In this document: piece by piece, positions 24,255 through 32,890 of the stretch
Layout: every line of letters begins with the position of its first letter
Numbering within the stretch: position 1 is the stretch's first letter
Source: an uncultured Paracoccaceae bacterium
Lineage (GTDB): Bacteria > Pseudomonadota > Alphaproteobacteria > Rhodobacterales > Rhodobacteraceae
Assembly: GCA_947488175.1 (NCBI GenBank)
Contig: CANKYO010000008.1
Location: 208,756-272,755 of the forward strand
Length of the DNA stretch: 64,000 bases
Direction of reading: 5' to 3'
Notes under the pieces: model-generated
Told to the model about the DNA's origin: nothing
Seen by the model: the letters and a program-made list of their open reading frames with translations, nothing else
The model's database searches: none
Position numbers and translations under genes: made by a program

Positions 24255-26735
24255 ATGGACAGCGATAAGGACACCACCGGCGCCTCGGGGCTTGAAAAGA
24301 TGGGTGGCCTTGAAAAGAACATCGGCCTGGGCAGTTCCATCGTCGACAGCCAGATTGCGAATGTCGTCAACCAGTTTGGCGACTTCGTGTGCCAAGTTCT
24401 GCATGCCACGCCCAGCGGCTTTACCGCTGTCGGCACAGGGTTTCTCATCGGTCCCCGCCATGTCCTAACCAATTTCCATGTGGTCGAAGGGGTCGACGTG
24501 AAGAATCTGCGCTGCCGGTTCGACGTCGTCAGCTCGGTCCTTTCCGAATTCGAAGCCGGTCCGCTGCTCTCTGTCGAAAAGATCCTCGCCCAAAGCCGCT
24601 ACGCCGAGATCGAGGCAAACGGTAAATACACGCCAACTTCCGACCAACATCCCGGGGCGGAAGAGCTTGACTATGCCTTGCTGGAAATCGACTCAGCCGT
24701 CCAAAATCTGGCGGCAAAGGATGGCTCTGGCAAACGCAGACGCGGATGGCTGCCGCTGCCAGACAAGCCGCAAAAGCTTTCGAATGGTACGCCGATTATC
24801 ATTCTGCAGCACCCCGATGGCGCCACGCTAAAGGTGGCCTCGGACGCTATCGCACAGCGCCAGCCGCCAAACGGATCGCGCCTGCGGTATCTGGCTGACA
24901 CTGATCGTGGATCGTCTGGCTCGCCCTGCTTCGCTTATGTGGACGGGCCAGACGGCAAGCCGCAGCTGGCGCTTGTCGCGTTGCACAATTTCGGCGATCC
25001 CGGCACGAAGCTTCGCAGTCCAGAGTTCAACCATGGCATTCCCGTCGACCTCATTTTCAAGTCGCTCGTCAACGCGGGTGTTCCAAAATCGGCCTTCTCC
25101 AGACCGGTACCAGCGGGGTGGCGACCGCCCTGGGTCGCACTGGCCTGCGGACTGGCCGCGGTTGTCGCACTGGTCGTTGTCATAGTGCTCCCGCGCGGCA
25201 ACGATCCGATCATTGTTCCAGACCCACCCGATCCGCCGACCGGCGACGAATACAGCCTCGCCGCGCCCATCCCCTACGATCCGGATTTTTTGGGGAAGGT
25301 TAGAGTCCCTCTGCCGACTCTGATCTCTGCCGCGGCCGCAGGCGATGTTCTTGATGGGCAAGTGCTTGATTACGTTCACTACTCACTCGTCATGGACGAA
25401 CGCCGGGGCATGCCGCTGTATGTGGCCTACAACACCGACCGCCAGAATTGGATTGGGGTGAGACGCGAAGGCGAGTGGCGGAAGGACGCGCGTATCGATG
25501 AGGATCTGCAGAAGGGCGGCGGGGTCTACCGCTCGAACGACTGGGACCGCGGGCACATGGCCAGGCGGACGGCCTTGACATGGGGTGACACTGAAACGGC
25601 ACGCCTCGCCGGATTGTCTTCATTCTATTATACGAATTCGGTGCCACAGCATCGAAACTTTAACCAAGGAATCTGGCTCGACCTAGAAGACTATGTGTTC
25701 GAAGGCTTCAGCCCGTCGTCGCCGCGAGTTTCTGTCTTTACCGGCCCAGTACACCGCTGGGACGACCCGGAATATCGGGGCGCACGCATCCCTCGGTCGT
25801 TCTGGAAAATCGTCGTCGCATCGGACCCCAAGAACCCCCGGAACATTTTCACAGCCGGCTTCCTGCTCGATCAGTTCGAGATCATGGATGGAGAACCGAC
25901 GCCATTTCCGATAAACATGGCGCTGGATCCGGCAGCGGCTCAAGTCGCCATTGCCGAGATCGAAGAACTCACCCCGCTCAGGTTTGGGATTCTGAAGGAT
26001 TTCGAGGTCGAGCTTAGCCCCGCCAACCCCGGCAGCCGCGAACTTCTCGACACCTACCCGGCCGAAAAATCCGCGATCAACGTCCTGGCTCTCAGCTGGC
26101 AGCCTGCCTTCTGCGAACGGCGGCCCGACAAGCCAGAGTGCATCGCCCTCAACAACGGCGAAACCGCGCATGCCGAAGGACAATTCTCGATCCACGGCCT
26201 ATGGCCGCAGCCGATCGGCAACTTTTACTGTGGGGTCCCCGAACGTATTCAAATGTCTGACCGTTCTGGCATCTGGGACGGCGTCCCTGACGTCCTGCTG
26301 AAATTCGAGACCTACGACCAGCTTGTGCATCTGATGCCCGGCACCGAGAGCGGGCTATACCGACACGAGTGGATCAAACACGGCACCTGCTATGGCGGGA
26401 CCGGCGGCGCCGAAGAATACTTCGCCGACACGATTTGGGCGACCCAGGAAATCAACGGTTCGGCCGTCAAGACATTGTTTGCCGACAACATTGGTCAAAC
26501 CCTGACAGAGCAGGAAATCCGGGGTGCCTTCGACAATGCGTTCGGCGCAAACGCGGGCGAGCGGGTTGCGATCCTGTGCCAGGGCGACGGCACACGCGCC
26601 CTGATCAGCGAGCTCCGCATTCATCTTGGCGCGGTCATCGACCAGGAAACACCGATGTCAGATCTGCTCGCCAGCCACGAGCCGGTTCAGACCCGGTGCC
26701 AAGCTGGGATCGTCGATCCCGCTGGGTTGCAGTAG
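24255..26735 (+). CDS. Trypsin-like protease, transmembrane helix, NUC1 nuclease and RNase T2 in one protein
   Basis: An 826-residue four-part fusion. (1) A trypsin-like protease: His in TNFHVVE (about 74), Asp in ELDYALL (about 138), Ser in DRGSSGSPC (about 219). (2) One transmembrane helix at about 292-312 (VALACGLAAVVALVVVIVLP) followed by a Pro-rich linker. (3) A NUC1 nuclease beginning YDPDFLG, with NDWDRGHMARR (about 427-437) and YYTNSVPQHRNFNQ. (4) An RNase T2 domain with CAS I FSIHGLWPQ (about 642) and CAS II HEWIKHGTCYG (about 702), including the catalytic His, Glu, Lys and His. The protease and NUC1 parts resemble the upstream gene. A GGAAGG site precedes the ATG. Basic residues before the helix favour a cytosolic protease and exported nucleases, but topology is inferred. 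Confidence 0.92.
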   Translation: MDSDKDTTGASGLEKMGGLEKNIGLGSSIVDSQIANVVNQFGDFVCQVLHATPSGFTAVGTGFLIGPRHVLTNFHVVEGVDVKNLRCRFDVVSSVLSEFEAGPLLSVEKILAQSRYAEIEANGKYTPTSDQHPGAEELDYALLEIDSAVQNLAAKDGSGKRRRGWLPLPDKPQKLSNGTPIIILQHPDGATLKVASDAIAQRQPPNGSRLRYLADTDRGSSGSPCFAYVDGPDGKPQLALVALHNFGDPGTKLRSPEFNHGIPVDLIFKSLVNAGVPKSAFSRPVPAGWRPPWVALACGLAAVVALVVVIVLPRGNDPIIVPDPPDPPTGDEYSLAAPIPYDPDFLGKVRVPLPTLISAAAAGDVLDGQVLDYVHYSLVMDERRGMPLYVAYNTDRQNWIGVRREGEWRKDARIDEDLQKGGGVYRSNDWDRGHMARRTALTWGDTETARLAGLSSFYYTNSVPQHRNFNQGIWLDLEDYVFEGFSPSSPRVSVFTGPVHRWDDPEYRGARIPRSFWKIVVASDPKNPRNIFTAGFLLDQFEIMDGEPTPFPINMALDPAAAQVAIAEIEELTPLRFGILKDFEVELSPANPGSRELLDTYPAEKSAINVLALSWQPAFCERRPDKPECIALNNGETAHAEGQFSIHGLWPQPIGNFYCGVPERIQMSDRSGIWDGVPDVLLKFETYDQLVHLMPGTESGLYRHEWIKHGTCYGGTGGAEEYFADTIWATQEINGSAVKTLFADNIGQTLTEQEIRGAFDNAFGANAGERVAILCQGDGTRALISELRIHLGAVIDQETPMSDLLASHEPVQTRCQAGIVDPAGLQ

Positions 26736-26744
26736 CGCCTGCGC

Positions 26745-26998
26745 ACGGCAATACCAGCGTTTCGTTGGATAAGCGGTGACGTGCCGGCGCAATATTTGGG
26801 CCACGGGCAGGCGGCCGCACGGCAGGAACAATCCGCCAAATTTGCGTTGCAGATATAGTATATCCATCGGCGTTGGCGGCGGTAGATAGCCCGCCTCGGC
26901 CATGGCCATTTCATGCTCTTCATCCGCAGGTACTGGTTGCGGTCAGTGAAATCGAACTTTTTCGCTTTCTGAACAGCCTTAAAGGCTGTTGTAATCAT
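26745..26998 (-). pseudogene. Frameshifted remnant resembling the C-terminus of an ABC1/AarF-type kinase
   Basis: On the minus strand, one frame gives ITTAFKAVQKAKKFDFTDRN and then a +1/-1 shifted frame gives EMAMAEAGYLPPPTPMDILY followed by LQRKFGGLFL. The FDF segment, the helix and the (hydrophobic)-x-RKFGG-(hydrophobic) block resemble the tail of ABC1 kinases. No upstream kinase domain is present. The gap 26999-27309 holds nothing else recognisable. Confidence 0.35.
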
Positions 26999-27309
26999 GT
27001 GAAGGATAGGCTCCGTCCCCTACTTAGTTGTCGGCCCCTATTCCGGCGAAAACCTGGATTGGGTTTCGCTCTCCAGATTGGGTTTTTATGACTGCTCTGA
27101 CGACACATACTGCAAACAGGCATCCTCGGTGCCGCACATGCGAACAGATGCTGCGTGAGCGAAACGCTGAAACTGGAAGTCCGCTTAGTCCCGCATTGTG
27201 TGAGTTCGTCGGTCGACCGATTGCGCGTTTGCAGCGAATGTCCGGATCAAGAGGGACACGGCAGCGTCGCCACTTGCCAGACAGCGGCAAGCAACCGAAC
27301 CAGCGGACA

Positions 27310-27975
27310 CTAGATCGAAGTCCCAGAACCGTCTTGCGGCGTGCCGCGTGCCACAATCTGCAACAGCCCATCTGCAAGCGGCTTCTGTAACGACAGCGCC
27401 TCATCCGCATCGGCGCGCAGCCACGTGTTCACCTCGCCCATTGAAGTCAGAACAACTGGCATCGCCTTTGGATGGATCGCGCCAACATCTGCATTTGCCT
27501 CGGTCGTCAGAAAACCAAACAAGTTGTCCGTGGTCTCACCATCTTTCAGCTTTCGAACAGACGTCCACTCGGTCCAGATGCCGGCGAAGAACGCGATTGG
27601 TCTGTCTTCAGAGAGGGCGAACCATACGGGCTCTGATGGTTTTCCGACCTGATTGTGCGGCTCTGAAAACGACGTAAACGGGACAACGCAGCGGTGCTTC
27701 ACACCGAACCATCTGCGCCAGTGCGGAGACTGCGTATTGCGGATGTTTGTCACGCCTCGGTCCGTCTTCTTGCCTTTCAACGCAAAAGCCGGTGACGGCA
27801 TCCCCCACCGCATCATCGACAGCACAGGTCCTGATTCTTCGTTGCTAATGACTGGTGCCTGATAATCCGGATATATGCCTGTCAGCGGCGGCAGGTTGCC
27901 CGTTTGATCTTCAAGGCCATCAAACAGCGCGCGTATCGCGTCCTGGCCCTTCGTCATCGAATAAAGATTGCACAC
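27310..27975 (-). CDS. SRAP-domain protein (YedK/HMCES-like abasic-site protector), GTG start
   Basis: A 221-residue SRAP protein, which forms a DNA-protein crosslink at abasic sites through its N-terminal cysteine. Starting at the GTG at 27975 gives M-C-N-L-Y-S, placing the catalytic Cys at position 2 as the family requires. Other visible residues are Asn in VTNIRNTQ, Glu in SFSEP and His in GAIHPKAMPVVL. The frame is open upstream to an ATG at 28302 without a stop. That longer product would bury Cys2 (see the next entry and findings). SRAP genes are often carried by mobile elements. Confidence 0.85.
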   Translation of the reverse strand: MCNLYSMTKGQDAIRALFDGLEDQTGNLPPLTGIYPDYQAPVISNEESGPVLSMMRWGMPSPAFALKGKKTDRGVTNIRNTQSPHWRRWFGVKHRCVVPFTSFSEPHNQVGKPSEPVWFALSEDRPIAFFAGIWTEWTSVRKLKDGETTDNLFGFLTTEANADVGAIHPKAMPVVLTSMGEVNTWLRADADEALSLQKPLADGLLQIVARGTPQDGSGTSI

Positions 27976-28302
27976 ACCCAATAACTCATCACTGCGCCAC
28001 GCACCGTCGTGGACGGGGGAAGTATAGGCGCGGCATTCGGTCCCGTCAGCAAGTATCAGGTCTGGGAAAGTGGCAATCAGCGCAAGCGCACTTTCGATGT
28101 CTCGCAGATAGACTCCTAATGCGTCGGTCGCGAGACCCCTTGATGAATACACAGCGTAGAAACCCGTCCCAACTTCCGTGCTGAGCCAGGCATGTATTGC
28201 GTCCAGGCGCATGCCAAACCCACGCTCGGGCACCGCAAACCTAACCCTGACCGGAAAGGCCAACTCATCAATCTTCTTTTGCGGGGTGGAGCGTCGGACC
28301 AT
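27976..28302 (-). CDS. Upstream ORF fused in frame to the SRAP gene
   Basis: A 109-codon segment from the ATG at 28302 that runs into the SRAP frame with no stop codon. It has coding character: a MVRRSTPQKKIDELAFPVRV start, then FAVPERGFGMRLDAIHAWL and GTECRAYTSPVHDGAWRSDE. I do not recognise the family. Upstream translation would yield a 330-residue fusion. Either this was a separate gene that lost its stop, or one transcript yields two products. Confidence 0.55.
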
Positions 28303-28445
28303 CGCATACTCTCTACATCAAACCGCAGAGAGAACATTAAGTGAACATACAAGTCAAGCACCGGCGAGATTGGAAGTGTTAGGTAATCGTCATCCGCTCC
28401 CATACATTTGATGGAAGGTCTCAGCATGAGAAATCGAATGACGGG

Positions 28446-28800
28446 CTACCGGCACCAATTGCCGGGTCGTGGTGGGCAGCTTGTTCTTCCGCAGATGTAT
28501 GGCACAGCAAGGCCCTCGGAGATGAGAATGCGACCAACGTCGGTGCCATTCACTTCCAGTATTCCGCACTGTCGGCCAAAGTTGCAACGGCTCGTGCCTT
28601 CGGTGCCCGGTTGGCATGCACAACGCACACGCTCCAATTCGATGCTTTGGGCATTGCTGACGAGCGCATTCCATCCATCTTGCGGTCGTCGGTTTCGAAT
28701 CTTGAACCTGATCGGCGACTTCGGCCGAAAAGACCTAGATGCTGTAGTTGACGCATCTCTGTCATACGTTTGCGTCGCGTGTGAACTGAATAGGATCGTC
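28446..28800 (-). pseudogene. Degenerate thermonuclease (SNase)-family gene
   Basis: The last 45 codons read VNGTDVGRILISEGLAVPYI and end CGRTSC...PGNWC, the usual C-terminus of bacterial thermonuclease-family proteins (RxLGxxLVxEGLA...W/YC). The N-terminal part is recognisable only by switching between two minus-strand frames, and the DGDT catalytic block is not intact. I therefore call it a frameshifted remnant. Confidence 0.5.
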
Positions 28801-28814
28801 AAGATGCATGGTTA

Positions 28815-29972
28815 TCAACCTTTGTTCATCTTCCCGGCCATGACTTCAGCCGCAGCACGGAGTGGTTCATCGGCAAGATGAGCATACCGCTGTGTTGTGA
28901 GTGGATTCGTATGACCCAGAAGCCGCCCGACAACGGCGAGGCTCATGCCGCTGGAAACTAGTTGCGATGCATGCGTGTGGCGATTGTCATGGATCCGATA
29001 GTTTTGAATCTCAGCATCAACGAGAACAGATCTCCAGAATTTTTTAAGATCGACAATATGTTTGGTCTTCGATCTCCCAGGGAATACGAACAATGATCCA
29101 TTGCCTTGCGCGTCCTGAATACTTTTGATCAATGCGACTGCGGACTTAGCCAAGGGCAAGTGCTCAGTGCGTTTCTGCTTAGTGTGATGCGAAGGCTTGA
29201 TCCATACCCCGCGATCAAGATCGAAATCGGACCATTGAGATGAAAGGACCTCTCCAATCCGTGAGCCTGTCAATAATTGAAGCCGTATCGCGTTCGCAGC
29301 CTTTTGATTTGGGTGTCTATCCAGAGCCGCACCGAGACGGTTTAGCTCTTCAACGGAAAGCCAGCGGTGCCGCTTCTCTTCGTGAAATCTCTCAATGCCT
29401 TTGGCTGGATTGTCGTGCCGCATTCCCCAATTGATTGATAACTCAAACATCTTCGAAAGTAGCGATAGGACTCTGTTAGCCTGATAGGGCGTCGCCTTTA
29501 ATGAATTATGGAATGTCTGAATGGCACGATGATCTATATCAACGACCTTTAGCTTGCCAAACCGAGGCAAGATGAGACGATCCAGCATGGAGCGATCGTT
29601 CGCCACGCTTTTCTGTCGCTTCTTGGGAAGTGCGTGGATCTCATAGTATTGCTTTGCTAGATCAGCTAACGTTGGAGCTCGCCTAATTGCTGTTGCGTCA
29701 GCGACGGGATCGCCTCCGCGCATAACGTCCGACAGCAAACCAGTGGCTAGCGCTTTGGCCTGATTGAACGACATCAGTGGCCCGTGTTGGCCAAGCGTCT
29801 TGCGTCTTGATCTACCAGTTGCGCGCGTCCGATACTGAATAACATAGGATTTTGTGCCGTTGGGTTTCAGCCGCAAACCGAAGCCGGGTAAAGCCTCGTC
29901 CCAATAGACAGTTTCGGACTTGGGATCGGGCATTTTGTCGACAGCTGATTTTGAAAGGCGGAGTTTTGGCAT
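28815..29972 (-). CDS. int: P4-type tyrosine integrase of the tRNA-Lys island
   Basis: A 385-residue integrase with an N-terminal DUF4102 arm-binding domain (LPGFGLRLKPNGTKSYVIQY), a SAM-like core-binding domain and a catalytic domain with Arg in LLTGSRIGEV (about 249), box II HDNRHTHAS (H-x-x-R-H) and LLGHTNPLTTQRYAHL, where Tyr is the nucleophile. Island integrases of this type use tRNA 3' ends and sit at one end of the element. This one lies 170 bp from the attR repeat, so it is the enzyme expected to recombine the 47-bp sites. Confidence 0.95.
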   Translation of the reverse strand: MPKLRLSKSAVDKMPDPKSETVYWDEALPGFGLRLKPNGTKSYVIQYRTRATGRSRRKTLGQHGPLMSFNQAKALATGLLSDVMRGGDPVADATAIRRAPTLADLAKQYYEIHALPKKRQKSVANDRSMLDRLILPRFGKLKVVDIDHRAIQTFHNSLKATPYQANRVLSLLSKMFELSINWGMRHDNPAKGIERFHEEKRHRWLSVEELNRLGAALDRHPNQKAANAIRLQLLTGSRIGEVLSSQWSDFDLDRGVWIKPSHHTKQKRTEHLPLAKSAVALIKSIQDAQGNGSLFVFPGRSKTKHIVDLKKFWRSVLVDAEIQNYRIHDNRHTHASQLVSSGMSLAVVGRLLGHTNPLTTQRYAHLADEPLRAAAEVMAGKMNKG

Positions 29973-30141
29973 TGCTGGTTCAGTTACCTAGTTTGGGTAA
30001 GCATAGGGTAAGCAGAAGTACGTGAACTTGAAAGTAGTAAAGTGAATGGAATGGAAGTTGTGATAGCCAAAGTGTTTATAAAATTGGAAAATCGCGTTCT
30101 GTTTCGTTTTGGAGAGAACTAGCGCGAAAGTAAGACCGTAA

Positions 30142-30188
30142 GACTTTTAATCAGTAGGTCGATGGTTCGAACCCATCACGGCTCACCA
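30142..30188 (+). repeat. Right attachment repeat (attR), tRNA-Lys 3' fragment
   Basis: An exact 47-bp copy of 2659-2705. It lacks the 5' half of the tRNA and so is a remnant, not a gene. It closes the island. Confidence 0.93.
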
Positions 30189-30332
30189 ATTAAATCAAAC
30201 ACTTAGCTGAGGCATCCGTTTTAGGACGGCACGATAGGACGGGTTTTAGGACGGTTGAGCACTGGCTTGCTGAACGGAAACGTCCTATTCCGGCTTTAGT
30301 GAGGTGGATGCAGGGCACCCACCTCTTCAACA

Positions 30333-30449
30333 TCACTTGCGTTTCATGGTCTCCACAATGTGCGTTGACTTCTGTGTCTTTGCTTTGCGGACCGTTGTAA
30401 AGCGACCAGTCTTTGCGCTTCGACCTACTTTGAACGTCTTTCTAGCCAT
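30333..30449 (-). CDS. Tiny conserved basic protein
   Basis: Thirty-eight residues, MARKTFKVGRSAKTGRFTTV and then a Lys-rich tail ending ETMKRK. The GRSAKTGRF pattern (basic, D/S-A-K-T-G-x-F) recurs in very short proteins carried by phages and islands. An AAAGGAAA site precedes the ATG at 30449. Its function is unknown. It follows the other tiny gene on the same strand. Confidence 0.6.
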   Translation of the reverse strand: MARKTFKVGRSAKTGRFTTVRKAKTQKSTHIVETMKRK

Positions 30450-30517
30450 GGGTATTTCCTTTCTCTGGCGATTTAGACGGGCCGGACAGTGCGCCCGACC
30501 CTCATTCGTGTGTTGAC

Positions 30518-30655
30518 CTACTCGGGAACCAAGATCGGCCAAGCTTTCAGCCCAAACGCTTTCGCGTAGAGCCGATTTCCGGTCCGTGGACACGTGCGCC
30601 AAGGGCGAAACACGTATCGAAAACCGGGCGGAGGCGGGACGTGACGTCTAGTCAT
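30518..30655 (-). CDS. Tiny conserved hypothetical protein
   Basis: Forty-five residues from the ATG at 30655: a PPPPGFRYVFRPWRT start, then RTGNRLYAKAFGLKAWPILV. The FRPWRxxPRTGxRLYAxxxGLxAWxI pattern looks like a conserved alphaproteobacterial accessory protein. Function unknown. It lies between the ImmA/IrrE-like gene and another tiny gene, all on the minus strand. Confidence 0.55.
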   Translation of the reverse strand: MTRRHVPPPPGFRYVFRPWRTCPRTGNRLYAKAFGLKAWPILVPE

Positions 30656-30818
30656 GCCGCAATCTCCTTCGGGGCGTATCTTGCCATTTGACCCGAAAAA
30701 CGCTAAATCGCTCTTGCTACGGAGGATGATTTGCGTCTCGGGAGGCTCTGCATCGTCAAGCCCTTGATGCACGATTCAGAATTCATTTGGAGGCTCGGGG
30801 ACAATCCTGAGCCTTCAC

Positions 30819-31361
30819 TTAACTGCCTGTTTTGATCCTCCGTACTGATTTCAATCGATTGTTTGCTGCATCCCAAGAAACCCCAAAGCGGTCGATCAGG
30901 TCTTGCTCTGTGTCCGAGGCCAAGATGAAAGACCGAGGCATTAAGAACTGCGCTGCAAACTGGTTGGCCTGCGGCTCAGCGAGGCAATATGGTTTTGTTC
31001 CGTCGCCTCGCTTCGCACGTGCCAAAGGTATGTTCGTATGCATCTCCCAATGCCCAAGTTCGTGCGCCGCTGTAAAGCGGGCGCGGCCTTCTCCCGCGCA
31101 CACTTTTTCGTAAACATCTTCTCTGAGCATTATGAAATCACCGGTTGGACACGTGTATCCCTCCGCACGACCCATCTCTTTGTGCGATCCCACTTCGAAA
31201 CGGACCAAGTTCAATTGGTAATCTAACACTTGCTCTATCAGCTCTATCACCGGAACTTTGGGTGACTTGTGCAAACCAAATTGCGCACGGAATCGATCCG
31301 CCTTTGCTCCGATGGTTGGCCAGCTAAGAGGCGGAACTTTGAAGTCTTCCCCGGAACTCAT
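30819..31361 (-). CDS. ImmA/IrrE-family metallopeptidase
   Basis: A 180-residue zinc peptidase with the HExxH signature AHELGHWEMH at about residues 97-106. Further family features are an N-terminal helix pair and QANQFAAQFLMP, which carries the third ligand region. Such enzymes cleave partner XRE repressors on stress. Its ATG overlaps the stop of the upstream XRE gene by 4 nt, which makes that protein the likely substrate or binding partner. Confidence 0.88.
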   Translation of the reverse strand: MSSGEDFKVPPLSWPTIGAKADRFRAQFGLHKSPKVPVIELIEQVLDYQLNLVRFEVGSHKEMGRAEGYTCPTGDFIMLREDVYEKVCAGEGRARFTAAHELGHWEMHTNIPLARAKRGDGTKPYCLAEPQANQFAAQFLMPRSFILASDTEQDLIDRFGVSWDAANNRLKSVRRIKTGS

Positions 31362-31714
31362 TTTTCATCCCTCTTGCTGAGAATTTGAAAGATGCTGTTA
31401 AGTTCATCCTCTGACAGGCTGTCCATTCGGCGAGCCATCAAACCGGCGGTGTCTCGTGCCAGTGGGCTGCCTGCTTCAATTGTGAATGCCTTACGTGATC
31501 GGTCTGCAGCTCTCCGCATAATTTCTGCAGCATCGCCGACTAGCCGGTAGGTCTTGATAACAGCTTCTTCGAAGCCCGAAGGTGGGCTCTTTGTGCCGCG
31601 TTCAACAGCGGAAATGAATGCCGAGGATTTCTCAAGCCGCCGCGACATGTCGAGCAAGCGCTCGTCCTCGTCAATTCGCAATTTCCGCAGTTCCTTCCCA
31701 AGTTCTGTGGTCAT
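31358..31714 (-). CDS. XRE-family transcriptional regulator
   Basis: A 118-residue protein starting MTTELGKELRKLRID, with a helix-turn-helix (LLDMSRRLEKSSAFISAVE) in the first 60 residues and a helical tail. It is coupled to the ImmA/IrrE-like peptidase by ATGA. I preferred the ATG at 31714 to 31768 because the HTH fold begins there and a GGAGACC site precedes it. The likely role is an autorepressor inactivated by the peptidase. The region upstream (31715-32079) holds no gene I can support. Confidence 0.82.
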   Translation of the reverse strand: MTTELGKELRKLRIDEDERLLDMSRRLEKSSAFISAVERGTKSPPSGFEEAVIKTYRLVGDAAEIMRRAADRSRKAFTIEAGSPLARDTAGLMARRMDSLSEDELNSIFQILSKRDEK

Positions 31715-32079
31715 AGGTTGGTCTCCTTGCGATATGCCCCGAGGTCCAAGTTGCACATAGGGGCTCACGGAGTCAACCGACTTGGTTAATTTTTTCTTAG
31801 CTACGGTGAAGTGACGGAGCCCGTCGGGTTGTCAAAACATCAATCCATGCCATGGGTCCACCAAAGATCATTATTGACACTGGCAATTGGAGATGTTTCG
31901 CTACAACAGCTTTTTGGCGGCGGCAGATTAACATGTCTGTCGCCGTAAGTGGTTCCTTCCAAAGTGCTGAGAACTCGCCGACAAGTCTAACGCAACCACG
32001 GTTGCGCTGGCTGTCGGCTTGATGTGCGTCCGTGTGACCCGAACCGACTGTCAGCGCTCCAGAACAAAGGAGTGCTCAA

Positions 32080-32547
32080 ATGAGCAACCATAAAGATTTT
32101 GACACCTCAACTGCGAGGCTGATCAAGATGCGGGTGGGAGGAAGTCCACACCTTGCCTTTAGTGATGACGCGGGATGCATAAGCATGGTTTGCCGCTCTG
32201 ACAGAGCTGAGCGCGGCGTAGCCGTGAGCCAGGCTGGCATCGAATGGCTGAAGGCGCAGAATGCGACTGCGCTTTTCATCCGGGTTTGGGTGTGTCTTAG
32301 AGTATTTAGGCGTCCGGGGGTTTTAGAACCGCTAGTCTTAGTCAGAACGGTGACGGTCCTGACTCCCGACCGTGGCTATTGGATCAGAACTCATACTAGC
32401 CTGCAGTCCTCTCGCATTCTTCTCCCGTTAATTCTCCGGCTACATGTGCTCAACCGCGAAGCTAGGTCAGATCCGATGATCTTTAGGCGTGCTGTGTTCG
32501 ACCAAAGCAACTGTATCTTCGATCGCTATTCCAAGAGCTCGTGTTAG
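32080..32547 (+). CDS. Doubtful ORF, possibly the start of a truncated gene
   Basis: The ATG at 32080 has an excellent AAAGGAG site. The first 60 codons look coding (MSNHKDFDTSTARLIKMRVG, later GIEWLKAQNATALFI). After about codon 68 the composition changes, and the 3' end overlaps the XRE gene on the other strand. I suspect a truncated or fused ORF. No family recognised. Confidence 0.3.
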   Translation: MSNHKDFDTSTARLIKMRVGGSPHLAFSDDAGCISMVCRSDRAERGVAVSQAGIEWLKAQNATALFIRVWVCLRVFRRPGVLEPLVLVRTVTVLTPDRGYWIRTHTSLQSSRILLPLILRLHVLNREARSDPMIFRRAVFDQSNCIFDRYSKSSC

Positions 32548-32724
32548 AACAATAAGTTCAACGACATCGATCCGGCGCTCCCCGCTTTCGATGCGCGCAA
32601 CGAAGGACTGATGGCAACGCAAACGGTCTGCCAACTCTGCTTGCGTCAATCCGGCTGATTTTCTGGCTTCAATGAGCGCTTGGCACAGCGTTTCATGGCC
32701 TTTGCTTCTAATGGTCTTAGCCAA
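32467..32724 (-). CDS. Small XRE-family regulator
   Basis: Eighty-five residues, almost entirely an HTH_3 domain: LIEARKSAGLTQAELADRL, then CHQSFVARIESGERRIDVVE. It lies divergent from the ParA-like gene, with an inverted repeat between them, and probably controls both. Confidence 0.85.
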   Translation of the reverse strand: MAKTIRSKGHETLCQALIEARKSAGLTQAELADRLRCHQSFVARIESGERRIDVVELIVLTRALGIAIEDTVALVEHSTPKDHRI

Positions 32725-32760
32725 TCGCCGCGATCTCCTTCGCGACGAGCGTTAATCTAC

Positions 32761-32790
32761 TTGTCAGATTATCTAAAAAATAGATATATT
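32761..32790 (+). promoter_or_regulatory. Candidate promoter and operator between xre and the ParA-like gene
   Basis: TTGTCA at 32761-32766 and TATATT at 32785-32790 are spaced 18 bp and read towards the ParA-like gene. An inverted repeat TATCTA-AAAAA-TAGATA (32770-32786) occupies the spacer and -10, a natural site for the adjacent XRE repressor. Confidence 0.45.
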
Positions 32791-32890
32791 TCCTTTATCG
32801 AAGATATATAAGCGCTTCAAACCAGGACAAAGAGCCTCCTAGGCGAAGAGAACTGCATGCAAGTCATCGCCACTAGAGGAACGAATTGAA

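Larger units (their letters stand above)
2659..30188. mobile_element. tRNA-Lys-integrated genomic island, about 27.5 kb
   Basis: Bounded by the 47-bp direct repeats at 2659-2705 and 30142-30188. A P4/DUF4102-type tyrosine integrase (28815-29972) lies just inside the right end, transcribed away from attR. The cargo is mostly defence-like and hydrolytic genes with variable base composition, plus pseudogenes and dispersed repeats, so the island is a mosaic. No conjugation, plasmid replication or phage structural genes are visible, so it may need help to move. Confidence 0.88.

Noticed and set aside
30142..30188. A second functional tRNA-Lys gene
   Set aside because: Only the 3' 47 nt are present; there is no 5' acceptor or D-arm.
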